DNA from: Oscillospiraceae bacterium
GTDB taxonomy: Bacteria; Bacillota; Clostridia; Saccharofermentanales; Saccharofermentanaceae
Assembly: GCA_902787975.1 (NCBI GenBank)
Contig: CADAIP010000009.1
Coordinates: 1 to 64,000 of the forward strand
DNA length: 64,000 nt
Reading direction: 5' to 3'
Shown: one piece after another, positions 1 to 8,356 of the stretch
How positions within the stretch are numbered: position 1 is the first letter of the stretch
How the letters are laid out: each line of letters opens with the position of its first letter
Notes under the pieces: model-generated
Seen by the model: only the letters and a program-made list of their open reading frames with translations
What the model was told of the DNA's origin: nothing
Database searches by the model: none
Made by a program: the position numbers and the translations under genes

Positions 1-370
1 TTTTTGGGTACGTAAAATCTCGAAAACCTTACCGCTGAAGAGCGTATCTTTACGTACCTATTTGAAGAAAACTGCGTTTAGGTACGTAATCGCATCGCGA
101 TCGGGGTCACTTTACTTACTGAAATTGGAAATCGCATTTTCAGTAAGTAAAATACCGAGAAATAACGTCATGAAAGCGCGCGATTTACTTACTAGAATCG
201 AAAAACTTTATTTTGGTAAGTAAAATTCTGAGAAGTAACGCCATAAAAGCGCGCGATTTACTTACTAAAATCGAAAAACTCTATTTTGGTAAGTAAAATC
301 CTGAGAAGCAACGTCATGAAAGCGCGTATTTTACTTACTAAAATCCAAAAACTTATTTTCAGTAAGTAAA
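1..370. repeat. Tandem palindrome array, locus 1
   Basis: Six palindromic units, the first cut by the window edge. Right arm GGTACGTAA lies at 7-15; a full TTACGTACCTA/TAGGTACGTAA unit at 50-89; then four 41-bp TTTACTTACT...AGTAAGTAAA-type units at 111-151, 184-224, 257-297 and 330-370. The last four repeat every 73 bp exactly, and their 32-bp spacers are also conserved (each has a form of GAGAAGYAACGYCATRAAAGCGCG). The array lies downstream of the minus-strand permease gene that ends at 414. No protein is encoded. The same two arm families recur at 32267-32787. Confidence 0.95.
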
Positions 371-413
371 CAGATCCAGACTTCGAAAAGAACTGCCAAA
401 TAAGAACCCCTTA

Positions 414-1451
414 TCAGAACATTGACGGCGGGAACAGTCTCGAGAGTGTGCGGAGAGCCGTGCCGAAGTTGGTGAGATCCATTAAGATTCCTGAGAAGAG
501 GAATGAGAGGATCAGGTATACGGGCAGGATCGCCGAGAAGATCTTGGAACGCGCCGTGCGGATAGGGAGGAGCGTCATTACCGTTCCTGCTGCGAATGCG
601 ACGAGCGTGACGATGAAGGTGTACAAGATCACGTGGAGCACTGAGAATTCCGTCTGTGAGATCAGGAAGCAGAACAGGGAGACGATCATGGCAGGGAACG
701 TGAATACCGCTACCTGGATGAGTCCTAAGTAGATCCTCTCGAAAAGCTTAAATCTCAGATAGATGCGGTTGTCCTGGTCGTTCAAGAATGCGAGGGTGCC
801 GAGAAGGGCAGCCGTGAAGATGAAGAATCCTGCAAACTTATAAAGCGGGATCGGTACCTTCTCAGATCTTGTGATCGCGTTATAGACCGTGCCCTCGACG
901 CTTTCCAATGCGAACAGATACTGGTCGTCGATGTACTTGTCGAAGATCTCTTTAAGTCTGGGATCGTGCGCATCGACCTCATAGCCGAAGTCTGCAAACG
1001 TGTCGCTGATGACCTGGCGTGCACCGTATTCGTAGAAGCTTCCGAAAACCTCTTCTCTGGAGAGGAAAATGAAGCTCGATGCGGGAGTCGATATCTGCTG
1101 GACATCGTACTTGGTGCCGCCGTCTGTCAGGTGCTCGGTGAAGTTTTTGGGGAAGATATAAGCGGTGTTCGCTTTTCCCGATGCGAGGTCTTTATAGATC
1201 TCTTCCTCATCATCGACTTCGTAAAAATGGAAGATGGAATTCATCGAGCAGAGGTGGTCGACGATCTCTTCGGTCTCATCGGAATTGTCGTTATTGAGGA
1301 CAGCAACGGGAATATAGACCGAAGTATCCTTTTCGGGTACGAAGATGACCAAGAGGGCCATGAGAAGTATTACCGCGCTCATGACGTACATTGCGGGATT
1401 TATGAAGCTTCGCTTTGCGAGGACCGATAATCTGTTTAGGAATAATCTCAT
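414..1451 (-). CDS. ABC-2 type exporter permease, second subunit
   Basis: A 345-residue membrane protein, last gene of a three-gene operon read from 3171 down. It has one N-terminal membrane segment (about residues 20-38), an extracytoplasmic domain of about 170 residues, and a hydrophobic C-terminal half with five or six membrane segments. This is the layout of ABC-2/YhgE-type permeases. It overlaps the previous permease gene by 4 bases, so translation is probably coupled and the two permeases likely form a heterodimer with the ATPase at 2533. The substrate cannot be told from the sequence. The stop (414-416) is followed by the palindrome array, with no clear intrinsic terminator between. 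Confidence 0.82.
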   Translation of the reverse strand: MRLFLNRLSVLAKRSFINPAMYVMSAVILLMALLVIFVPEKDTSVYIPVAVLNNDNSDETEEIVDHLCSMNSIFHFYEVDDEEEIYKDLASGKANTAYIFPKNFTEHLTDGGTKYDVQQISTPASSFIFLSREEVFGSFYEYGARQVISDTFADFGYEVDAHDPRLKEIFDKYIDDQYLFALESVEGTVYNAITRSEKVPIPLYKFAGFFIFTAALLGTLAFLNDQDNRIYLRFKLFERIYLGLIQVAVFTFPAMIVSLFCFLISQTEFSVLHVILYTFIVTLVAFAAGTVMTLLPIRTARSKIFSAILPVYLILSFLFSGILMDLTNFGTALRTLSRLFPPSMF

Positions 1452-2536
1452 AAGAACATCGACCTCATAAAGAACTGGATAAGATAGTACAGAGGATTAA
1501 ATACCGCTGCATTCTGGAAGAAGTGCGGCATGTAATCTAACGGGATCAGGCCGCCTGCCAGATACATGAGGCTCGTGCCTGCACCGAACGTGATATAGGA
1601 GACGGCCGTGGGGCTCTTAACGAGATAGCAGAGAGCAGTACCCGCAAGCGCGATGATAAGAACGACCGGAATTACCGTGATCAGGGATAAGATCTTCATC
1701 GATTCAAAGACAAAGCAGAGACAGACAAAGACCAGGATATAGAGAAGATATATCATGACCGCGGCGCATCCGGATTCGAGCAGGAAGATCTTCCATGTCC
1801 TGATTCCGGAGAGCTTGGAGCGCGCCCTGAAGATGTCACTGTTTCCCTTGTAGAAGAATGAGATGACGAAGACCGACATCATGATTATGTACAACGTATA
1901 AGATGCAGTAAGACGCTCCCTTACTGCATATTTTGCGACCAGGTCGTCAACGTCAACCTTGTGGAACATTGACTTTCTGTCCATTACGTAACTGAAGCTG
2001 TTATTGGTGACGGCGCCTTCGACGGCGTAAGCCTGCGAGTCGTCAAAGCCCATCTCCTTAGCGTATTCGCCGGCAGTTAGGACTGAGCACTGTGCCGTGC
2101 CGAGGAGATTGCTCATGGCATAAAGAAGGTCGTTTACGATGTGCTCTTCGAACGTGTCGGCATCACGGTAGATTATCTGGACCTGTACGGCATCAGGCGT
2201 TCCCATCGTCTCAAGAAATCCTTCGGGCACGATGATACCGGCAATGGCATCGCCTTCTTCAACGAGTTCCACGACCTTTTTCTCAGACCTTACTTCGTTG
2301 ATGTCTATCGTGTGTTTGACGCTGTCCATCTGCTTGACGAGATTGATTCCCAGTTGGGTATAAGCTTCGTCATCCGGGACATAGCATGCGACCGATACGA
2401 CGCTGTCCGTGTTGTCTTCGAAAAGAAATTCCGACGCATACATGACGAGTGCCAGCAGGGCAAGGCCGAGCGCTAAGAAATAGCACACTACGTAGGGAAG
2501 GAAAAGCAATACTCTTTTGCAGTATGCCTTTATCAT
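1448..2536 (-). CDS. ABC-2 type exporter permease, first subunit
   Basis: A 362-residue membrane protein with the same plan as its downstream neighbour: one membrane segment near residues 10-32, an extracytoplasmic domain to about residue 210, then about five membrane segments. The two permeases are clearly related in layout but diverged in sequence, as expected for heterodimeric ABC-2 exporters. The gene overlaps both neighbours by 4 bases (ATPase upstream, second permease downstream), so the three are one tightly coupled unit. An efflux or export role is inferred from the family; the substrate is unknown. Confidence 0.82.
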   Translation of the reverse strand: MIKAYCKRVLLFLPYVVCYFLALGLALLALVMYASEFLFEDNTDSVVSVACYVPDDEAYTQLGINLVKQMDSVKHTIDINEVRSEKKVVELVEEGDAIAGIIVPEGFLETMGTPDAVQVQIIYRDADTFEEHIVNDLLYAMSNLLGTAQCSVLTAGEYAKEMGFDDSQAYAVEGAVTNNSFSYVMDRKSMFHKVDVDDLVAKYAVRERLTASYTLYIIMMSVFVISFFYKGNSDIFRARSKLSGIRTWKIFLLESGCAAVMIYLLYILVFVCLCFVFESMKILSLITVIPVVLIIALAGTALCYLVKSPTAVSYITFGAGTSLMYLAGGLIPLDYMPHFFQNAAVFNPLYYLIQFFMRSMFL

Positions 2537-3171
2537 TCAAGAGCCTCCGCGGGAGAGATGCCGGCGGGAAGGAGCGATGAGACGCCGTTTTTTAAGAGGT
2601 ATATTTTCGAGCAGTGCTTGAAAAGTTCTTCGCTGTGGCTCGCGATAAACACCGTGCCGCCTTTGCTCCTGAATGAATCTATGAAGTTGATGATGTCGTT
2701 TTTCGCAGGGATGTCCAAAGCTGCCAGGGGCTCGTCCATGAGAAGGATGTCGGGCTTGGCAAGAAGGACGGATGCGATTGCAAGGCGCTTTTTCATACCG
2801 CCTGACATACGCTTGACCTTGAGGTCGATGAATTCGTTTACTTTGAGGATCGAGAGCTCGGTCTCGGTAAGTTCTTTTAAGATGTCCTGTTTGCTCAAGG
2901 GAGTCCACATCTTGAGATTGTCCATTGCGGTGAGCTCGTCGATGAGGGCATTCTCCTGGGTAACGAAGCCGGCTTTGCCGTTGACCTTGATGGAGCCTGA
3001 AGAGGGTTTTCGAAGGCCTGCGATGGCGGAGAGCAAAGTCGATTTGCCTGATCCGTTAAGGCCCAGAAGTCCGATGACTTCGCCTTTCTCGGCGTTTATG
3101 GAGACGTCTGTGAGGACGGCCTTTTTATATTTTAATGAGACTTTCTCGACGGTGACAATTGAATCGGCCAT
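2533..3171 (-). CDS. ABC transporter ATP-binding protein
   Basis: A 212-residue nucleotide-binding subunit. Walker A is GLNGSGKST (residues 37-45), the Q-loop sits in GFVTQEN, the signature is SGGMKKR, Walker B is ILLMDEP and the H-loop is ASHS, so all catalytic elements are present. It is shorter than many exporter ATPases but complete. The start is supported by AAAGGAG 11 bases upstream. It is the first gene of the operon and energises the two permeases that follow with 4-base overlaps. Nothing nearby shows what it exports. Confidence 0.93.
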   Translation of the reverse strand: MADSIVTVEKVSLKYKKAVLTDVSINAEKGEVIGLLGLNGSGKSTLLSAIAGLRKPSSGSIKVNGKAGFVTQENALIDELTAMDNLKMWTPLSKQDILKELTETELSILKVNEFIDLKVKRMSGGMKKRLAIASVLLAKPDILLMDEPLAALDIPAKNDIINFIDSFRSKGGTVFIASHSEELFKHCSKIYLLKNGVSSLLPAGISPAEALE

Positions 3172-3240
3172 GGCTTCTCTAACTCCTTTAGCAATAGGGA
3201 GATTATAGCATAAGAGAAATATTACTTTTTTAATGGAGGG

Positions 3241-5076
3241 TTATACCTTGCTTTTGAGGATGAATGCCTCGAGGTCGTCAGTAATGATGGCGGGACCCAT
3301 GAACAGCCCCTGGAACTTGTCACAGCCGCTGCCGACCAGGATATCGAACTGGTCTTCCTGGCCGACGCCCGTTGCCGTAACTGAGATGTCGATGTCATGC
3401 ATCAGTGAGATGGCAGAGCGCGTAAGGATCCTGACCGTAGCATCCGTAGCAAGTCCTGAGGTGAAGTTGCCGTCGAGCTTTAAGATGGAGACAGGGAGAA
3501 GAGGAATCGCATTAAATGAAGAATAACCTCTGCCGAAGTTGTCTAATGCCATCTTAACGCCTGTCGTGGCGAGTTCCTCGATCGTCATCCTGATGTCTGC
3601 AAGGCTTGTGATAAGGCTCTCTTCCTGAAGATCGAGGATGAGGTTATCAACATTGCAGTCAGTCGAAGATACGATGTTTGAGAAAGACTGGATGAAGTCG
3701 GCTTCTCTTAACTGGTAGTTTGAGATGTTGATGTTCATCGTGAGCTTCGGATCGATCTTGTTGATGGCAGTCAGGGCACTCAGAGAATTCTCCATTGAGT
3801 AGCTGCCGATCCTTCTCATATACCCGGCATTTTCAGCTGCTGCGAGGAATACCTGGGGTGAAATAGCAAGACCATCCTTCTCGAATCTTAAGAAAGCCTC
3901 GAAGCCAACGAGTCTGCGCTGTGCGGTGAAGCAGGGCTGGTATACCATGTGCATGCTTCCGTCGTCTATCGCGCGCTCGAAAACAGAGATGATCTCATTC
4001 TTGGACTTGTTCTTGAAAACTTCTGCGCCCGGAAGAACCGGAACCTCATTGGCAGAGACGGAGCCGTCTTTGGATGAAGCTGCTCTGCTCATGCGCTCTT
4101 CTGCGATGGCGATAAGCTCGCCTGCGTGACGTGAATCAGCGGGATAGTGCGCAAAGCCGTAACGGATGCTCGCGTTCATTGAATCGATGCCTGCGGCAAA
4201 AGCTCTTGAAGCTTCCTTTGCAAGCTTGTCGGCATACTTTGTCTCGGATTCCTTGGAGAGGACTCTCTTGAAGAGGATAACGAAGTCAGCATCGTCGATC
4301 CTTGCGACCATGTCAGTAGGATCGGCAGCTTCGCGGAGACGGTGTGCCATATTCTGGATAAAGAGGTCCATCGACTTGTGACCGATGGTTCTTGTGATCG
4401 TATCAAAGTGATCTAATGCAAGATAGATTATCGAGAAGGGGCGGCATACTTCGTCAGGCGTCTCACTGCCCTGCATGTTTGTGATGTCTTCTCTGATGAA
4501 CTTATCAGCACGCTCAGTGATCATGTCACGTCCGGGGAGCGTAGTCAGGGAATCGATCGAACCTGAAAGGTTGCGGCCGATGGCTTCGCTTAAATTCTGG
4601 TGACTGCCCATTGCATCGTGGTTAACGATGAGGGAAGTACGTGAGAACATCTCGTCTTCAAGTTCTTTGCGGATGGCCTTGCTGCGTTCTTCGCGCTTGG
4701 ATGCTTCGATGCCCTGGATCCTGCCTGCGATCCTGATGATGTAGTACTGCAGGAGCATGTCTATGACCATCGTGACTATTGTCATGGCGAGAAGCACCGG
4801 AGCCGATTCGCTCTTCATGACGATATATTCATAGGTATAGATCATGAACTGGACGAAGTTTAATGCGAACGAGATATAGAATCCGAACTTGCCTTCGAAA
4901 ATGTTCATTGTGAAAGCCAGGAACATGAGGCCGATGCTCACGAAGATCCTGGTCATTGTTATTTCCGTAAAGATCTGGATGGCGAGGAAAGATATGAAAA
5001 GAATTACGCTCACAAAAACGACGGCCACGTAAGCCGCATCGTTCTTAATAAATAATCTGCTGTTATTCTCTCTCAT
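3241..5076 (-). CDS. Membrane GGDEF-EAL protein with degenerate motifs
   Basis: A 611-residue c-di-GMP-type protein. Four membrane segments occupy about residues 15-115, a GGDEF-like domain about 170-335 and an EAL-like domain about 360-605. The GGDEF signature is replaced by DDADF (261-265). In the EAL domain the first Glu is kept (EAF, 393-395), but the usual DDFG reads DNFG (512-515) and the AEGVE motif reads ATGVG (568-572). From family knowledge these changes remove active-site and metal-binding residues. I infer that it is probably inactive as cyclase and weak or inactive as phosphodiesterase, and may act as a c-di-GMP or GTP sensor. No good Shine-Dalgarno site precedes the start. Confidence 0.9.
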   Translation of the reverse strand: MRENNSRLFIKNDAAYVAVVFVSVILFISFLAIQIFTEITMTRIFVSIGLMFLAFTMNIFEGKFGFYISFALNFVQFMIYTYEYIVMKSESAPVLLAMTIVTMVIDMLLQYYIIRIAGRIQGIEASKREERSKAIRKELEDEMFSRTSLIVNHDAMGSHQNLSEAIGRNLSGSIDSLTTLPGRDMITERADKFIREDITNMQGSETPDEVCRPFSIIYLALDHFDTITRTIGHKSMDLFIQNMAHRLREAADPTDMVARIDDADFVILFKRVLSKESETKYADKLAKEASRAFAAGIDSMNASIRYGFAHYPADSRHAGELIAIAEERMSRAASSKDGSVSANEVPVLPGAEVFKNKSKNEIISVFERAIDDGSMHMVYQPCFTAQRRLVGFEAFLRFEKDGLAISPQVFLAAAENAGYMRRIGSYSMENSLSALTAINKIDPKLTMNINISNYQLREADFIQSFSNIVSSTDCNVDNLILDLQEESLITSLADIRMTIEELATTGVKMALDNFGRGYSSFNAIPLLPVSILKLDGNFTSGLATDATVRILTRSAISLMHDIDISVTATGVGQEDQFDILVGSGCDKFQGLFMGPAIITDDLEAFILKSKV

Positions 5077-5248
5077 ATGCCCTATTATCTTATGATTTAG
5101 GTGTGTTTTGTGTTACACGCATTTTAATTTACTATTAATTTCTTGCGTTAATGCGAACTCAATGTGTCATTGCCCGTCCGGAGCGGGTGGGTATTTTCGA
5201 CAATTCCTGAACCAATCCGCATTTATTTTAATATATATAACTGACAAT

Positions 5249-5277
5249 TTGCTTTGATTTGTTAGCATGGGTATAAT
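5249..5277 (+). promoter_or_regulatory. Vegetative-type promoter before ECF sigma gene
   Basis: TTGCTT (5249-5254), 17-base spacer, TATAAT (5272-5277) with a TGG just upstream of the -10. This would give basal transcription of the sigma gene at 5350, in addition to the separate ECF-like site just downstream. Confidence 0.65.
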
Positions 5278-5282
5278 TTGAG

Positions 5283-5308
5283 TGCAACAAATCCGCCGCT
5301 TCATCTGT
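5283..5308 (+). promoter_or_regulatory. Putative ECF sigma promoter (autoregulatory)
   Basis: TGCAAC (5283-5288), 14 bases, ATCTGT (5303-5308), followed by ATATAGG. The same bipartite pattern with identical spacing occurs before the first serpin gene (10570) and the DUF4349 gene (48717). The TGCAAC half resembles the AAC-containing -35 of ECF-type promoters. Its place before the sigma gene suggests autoregulation. Confidence 0.7.
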
Positions 5309-5349
5309 ATATAGGTTGAAAGCGGTGAGAAAGTCACTTAAGGAAACCG

Positions 5350-6021
5350 ATGGAATTAACTTACGAAGCCAATCTGCCGCTTTTAAGAAAGCTCGCCATG
5401 CTGCTGGCTGTCAATGTTCAGTCCGGTACCGGAAATACATCCGGGAAAGCCGTTCTGACCAGAGACCAGGCATATGAGTCTGAAGACGACGTACCCGTAA
5501 CAGGTCCGTCCCGTAAGACAGACGAGCAGATAGAAAAGGAAGCGGGAGAGATTTTGGACGTTCATGGCAATGCCATCCTGCGTCTTGCGCTCTCTTACCT
5601 TCACAACAAGGAGGACGCAGAAGACATCCTGCAGGAGACGATGATCAAGTTTGTCACCGTAAGGCCCAACTTCGAGAGTGAAACACATCGTAAAGCCTGG
5701 CTTATGAGAGTTGCTTCTAATCTTGCGAAAAACCGCATTGATTACAACAAAGTCCGTGACACGATGGAACTCAATGAAGAGATAGCGGGCGAAGTGCAGG
5801 AAGATCTTGATAACGGCGATGAGTACAAAGCCATCTGGGATGCCGTAAGATGTCTGCCCGTCCACCAGCGTGAAGCAATCCACCTTTTCTATCAGGAAGG
5901 TTACCAGACCGCGGAGATCGCCCGTATTACCGGACGACGCGAAGCAACGGTACGCTCAGATCTGAAGCGTGCCCGCGACAAACTGAGAGAACTGCTGAAG
6001 GAGGCGGATGATTTTGAATAA
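5350..6021 (+). CDS. ECF-type RNA polymerase sigma factor
   Basis: A 223-residue sigma-70 family protein. An unusual N-terminal extension of about 65 residues precedes region 2 (about 70-140, containing DAEDILQETMIKF). A linker follows, then a region 4 helix-turn-helix near the C terminus (EIARITGRREATVRSDLKRA). This is group IV/ECF architecture without regions 1 and 3. AAGGAAA lies just upstream of the ATG. The gene overlaps the following membrane gene, the usual sigma/anti-sigma arrangement. Two promoter-like elements precede it, a vegetative one (5249-5277) and a site shared with two other genes in the window, which points to autoregulation. The signal it answers is unknown. Confidence 0.92.
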   Translation: MELTYEANLPLLRKLAMLLAVNVQSGTGNTSGKAVLTRDQAYESEDDVPVTGPSRKTDEQIEKEAGEILDVHGNAILRLALSYLHNKEDAEDILQETMIKFVTVRPNFESETHRKAWLMRVASNLAKNRIDYNKVRDTMELNEEIAGEVQEDLDNGDEYKAIWDAVRCLPVHQREAIHLFYQEGYQTAEIARITGRREATVRSDLKRARDKLRELLKEADDFE

Positions 6022-7018
6022 GTATAACGAAATCATGAATAACGTAACTGTTGATCCTGAGATGAAGAACAGGATCATGGGTGCCGTGTCCGCTGCCATC
6101 AAAGAGCAGTCCGGAAGCGCCGTCGTTACGGATATTCCCAAAGATAAGATAAGGAATGAAAATTCCGGTAATAAGAACCAGGTAAGAAAAGCAGAGGTCA
6201 AGCCTGCCCAGACGAGGAAAAAGGCAAAGAAGACACCTATTGCCATTATCTCTTCGATCGCTGCAGGCGTACTCATCATTGCCGGTGTCCTATTTGTTGT
6301 CAGATATCTTAATATGGCAAAGTCTGCCGGAGCAGAAAATACAATTCAGGTGCATAACGATTCCGTTAATTTTGCTGCTAACACAGAAGCAGCAGAAGCG
6401 GAAGTTGCATACGAAGAGACAGTTGCAGGCTTCGATAATGCCGTTGCCGAGGAAACAACTGAAGGTGCCACAGATGGTATCCTGGGCATAAACACAGGCA
6501 GCTCATATAATTACACCGCTGACATAGATCCGGGAACTGACAACAGAGACGCGGAAAACAAGACCATAGATATAACCGTTTCTACAACATTACCGGAAGA
6601 AGAATCTGACGAGAGCGAAGTCATGGGCGATGCACGTCTCGACAGGATTGCCAAAGCACTTCCTTTCGACATCAAGGGTTCAGGTTCAGGCGTATTCTCT
6701 GACTCGATCAGCGAAGAAGTATTCTTCGGTGTAAACGGCGAGAAAGTCCTTCTCTGCTCAGCTCCCGAAGGAACTGATGATCTCATTAAGCAGGTCTTCC
6801 ACCAGACTCCTGCAGAAGGCGTTGCTGCCACATCTCCTTCCGGAATCCAGGTCACGCTTTACCGTGTAACTTTTGCAAACGTTAAAGATCTTACAGGTGA
6901 AGAGGTATCCGCTGATGTCAATGCTGCTGTTTTCGTAAAGGGCGGCAAGACATACCTGCTCGTATTCTCTGACACACAGCCTGCTGATGTCATTCTCGGA
7001 GTAGTTGACGCAGTCTGA
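6014..7018 (+). CDS. Probable membrane anti-sigma factor
   Basis: A protein of about 334 residues with a cytoplasmic N-terminal part rich in Lys, one membrane segment (about residues 76-98, IAIISSIAAGVLIIAGVLF), an acidic Thr/Glu-rich stretch, and a folded extracytoplasmic C-terminal domain. I chose TTG at 6014 because GGAGG ends at 6004, giving a 9-base spacing; the ATG at 6008 would be only 3 bases away. The frame overlaps the sigma gene stop by 8 bases, suggesting coupling. Position and topology, not a recognised anti-sigma motif, support the role. It would hold the sigma factor until an envelope signal releases it. Confidence 0.7.
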   Translation: MNKYNEIMNNVTVDPEMKNRIMGAVSAAIKEQSGSAVVTDIPKDKIRNENSGNKNQVRKAEVKPAQTRKKAKKTPIAIISSIAAGVLIIAGVLFVVRYLNMAKSAGAENTIQVHNDSVNFAANTEAAEAEVAYEETVAGFDNAVAEETTEGATDGILGINTGSSYNYTADIDPGTDNRDAENKTIDITVSTTLPEEESDESEVMGDARLDRIAKALPFDIKGSGSGVFSDSISEEVFFGVNGEKVLLCSAPEGTDDLIKQVFHQTPAEGVAATSPSGIQVTLYRVTFANVKDLTGEEVSADVNAAVFVKGGKTYLLVFSDTQPADVILGVVDAV

Positions 7019-7139
7019 CGGACAGCACACAAAAAAGGCCTAAAACCTATAAATTCCGTTGCTTAATTAAGAAAACAGTGTGTTATTATGAAAGTATCAT
7101 GTTTATCGGGTGTTCATGCCCGAGGAAAGGATACTTAAT

Positions 7140-8021
7140 ATGTTTTGTCCTAATTGCGGTAAGGAAAACCCCGATGGCGTTGCTTTCTGCGGCGGATGTG
7201 GCATGTCTTTCGGAGCTCCCGCAGCTCAGGCTCAGCCCGCTCCCCAGCCTGCACCCCAACCCGCTCCCGTAGCAGCACCCGTTGCAGCAGCTCCCGTAGC
7301 AGCACCTGTAGCGGCAGCTCCTGTCGCTGCACCTCAGCCTCAGGCAGCACCTGCAGCTCAGCCCCAGCCTCAGGCACAGCAGCCTGCTCCTCAGGCTCAG
7401 CCCCAGCCCCAGGCACAGCCCAAGCAGCCTTCTTCAATGCTCCCCTTCGGCCAGCATTTCAAGAACCTCATCCATGCTGCTATTCATCCCGTTACCGGTC
7501 CTGCGGAGATCGCTCCCCAGTATGACAAGATCGGCAACGCTCTTTTCATCGCAGGCATCGCAGTTGTTATCTGCTGGATGGTAGGCTTCATCACTTCCAT
7601 GTCGGTAGACCTCATTCACTATGCACAGTACGGAAGATACTGGTTTGATAACCTCGCAGCTGAGATCGTTAAGGATTTCTTCTTCCCGTTTATCTACTAT
7701 GCAGTACGTATCTTCGGTTGCGCAGGTATCTTTATGCTCGCAGGCCTCATCCTCAAAGAGAAGTGGTCTTTCCCGAGACTCCTCGCAATCTCTGCAATGG
7801 CTACAGCACCTGCATTCATCGTTTACGATTTCTTAGGCTCATTTGTTGGACTCATTCCTTATGTAGGATTCGGTTCAATCTTCACGATCGCAGCCTATGC
7901 TTACTATCTCCTCATGCTCTACGAGGGTATGGGCGCAGAGACAAAGCTCACAGGAAACAAGAAGGGCTTCGTACTTGTAATCTGCGTTGCACTTACAGGC
8001 TTCGCCGCTCACTACTTCTGA
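7140..8021 (+). CDS. Zinc-ribbon membrane protein, Yip1-like
   Basis: About 293 residues. An N-terminal zinc ribbon (CPNC...CGGC, residues 3-21) is followed by a low-complexity Ala/Pro/Gln linker to about residue 97 and then a hydrophobic C-terminal half with about five membrane segments that resembles Yip1-family domains. A longer open frame starts at 7110, but AGGAAAGG at 7123-7130 is well placed for the ATG at 7140, where the zinc ribbon begins at once. It is followed by a strong terminator (8055-8086). With the next two genes it resembles the zinc-ribbon/SPFH set found near pspA in Bacillus; that link is inference from context. Confidence 0.75.
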   Translation: MFCPNCGKENPDGVAFCGGCGMSFGAPAAQAQPAPQPAPQPAPVAAPVAAAPVAAPVAAAPVAAPQPQAAPAAQPQPQAQQPAPQAQPQPQAQPKQPSSMLPFGQHFKNLIHAAIHPVTGPAEIAPQYDKIGNALFIAGIAVVICWMVGFITSMSVDLIHYAQYGRYWFDNLAAEIVKDFFFPFIYYAVRIFGCAGIFMLAGLILKEKWSFPRLLAISAMATAPAFIVYDFLGSFVGLIPYVGFGSIFTIAAYAYYLLMLYEGMGAETKLTGNKKGFVLVICVALTGFAAHYF

Positions 8022-8054
8022 TCCTGACGGACTGAATTAATTAACAACAGATTA

Positions 8055-8086
8055 AAGATGCCTCACTCCTGTGGGGCATCTTTTTT
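8055..8086 (+). terminator. Intrinsic terminator
   Basis: A 12-bp stem, AAGATGCCTCAC/GTGGGGCATCTT with one G-U pair, loop TCCT, then a run of T. It ends the zinc-ribbon membrane gene at 8021. Confidence 0.92.
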
Positions 8087-8106
8087 ATTGCTGCCTCAAA
8101 AATGCA

Positions 8107-8222
8107 TTCCACTTTTTCTTCCACCTTTTTACGGGTTTTAGATGGAATAACAGGTGGAATTACCCCGAATTCCATCTTTTCTTCCACCTGTTTTCGAAAA
8201 AAAGATGGAATAAAAGGTGGAA
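8107..8222. repeat. Two 53-bp imperfect palindromes, 63-bp period
   Basis: Units at 8107-8159 and 8170-8222 start with TTCCAY and end with RGGTGGAA. Each can fold into a long stem (about 22 of 25 positions paired in the second unit, loop near TTTTCGAAAA). The units begin exactly 63 bp apart. They lie after the terminator at 8055-8086 and before the -10-like TATAAT at 8286 of the next gene, so they are probably outside both transcripts. The remaining gap to 8356 holds nothing else I can identify. Confidence 0.88.
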
Positions 8223-8356
8223 GCAGTAAACGGGCACTCAAATCTCTCTATTTCATACCATATCGCAGGGAGAAAAAATATTTGATATAATTATTTTCGG
8301 GCGCGGAAAAACGCGTTCACGTCGAATAAGGTTGAATAAGGGTAGGGGATAGAGAA

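Noticed and set aside
1..370. Series of intrinsic terminators
   Set aside because: The stems are A+T-rich with no consistent T tract after them, and true terminators are found separately next to the second array.
5155..5205. c-di-GMP riboswitch before the GGDEF-EAL or sigma gene
   Set aside because: A CCCG/CGGG hairpin is present, but none of the conserved c-di-GMP aptamer segments could be found.
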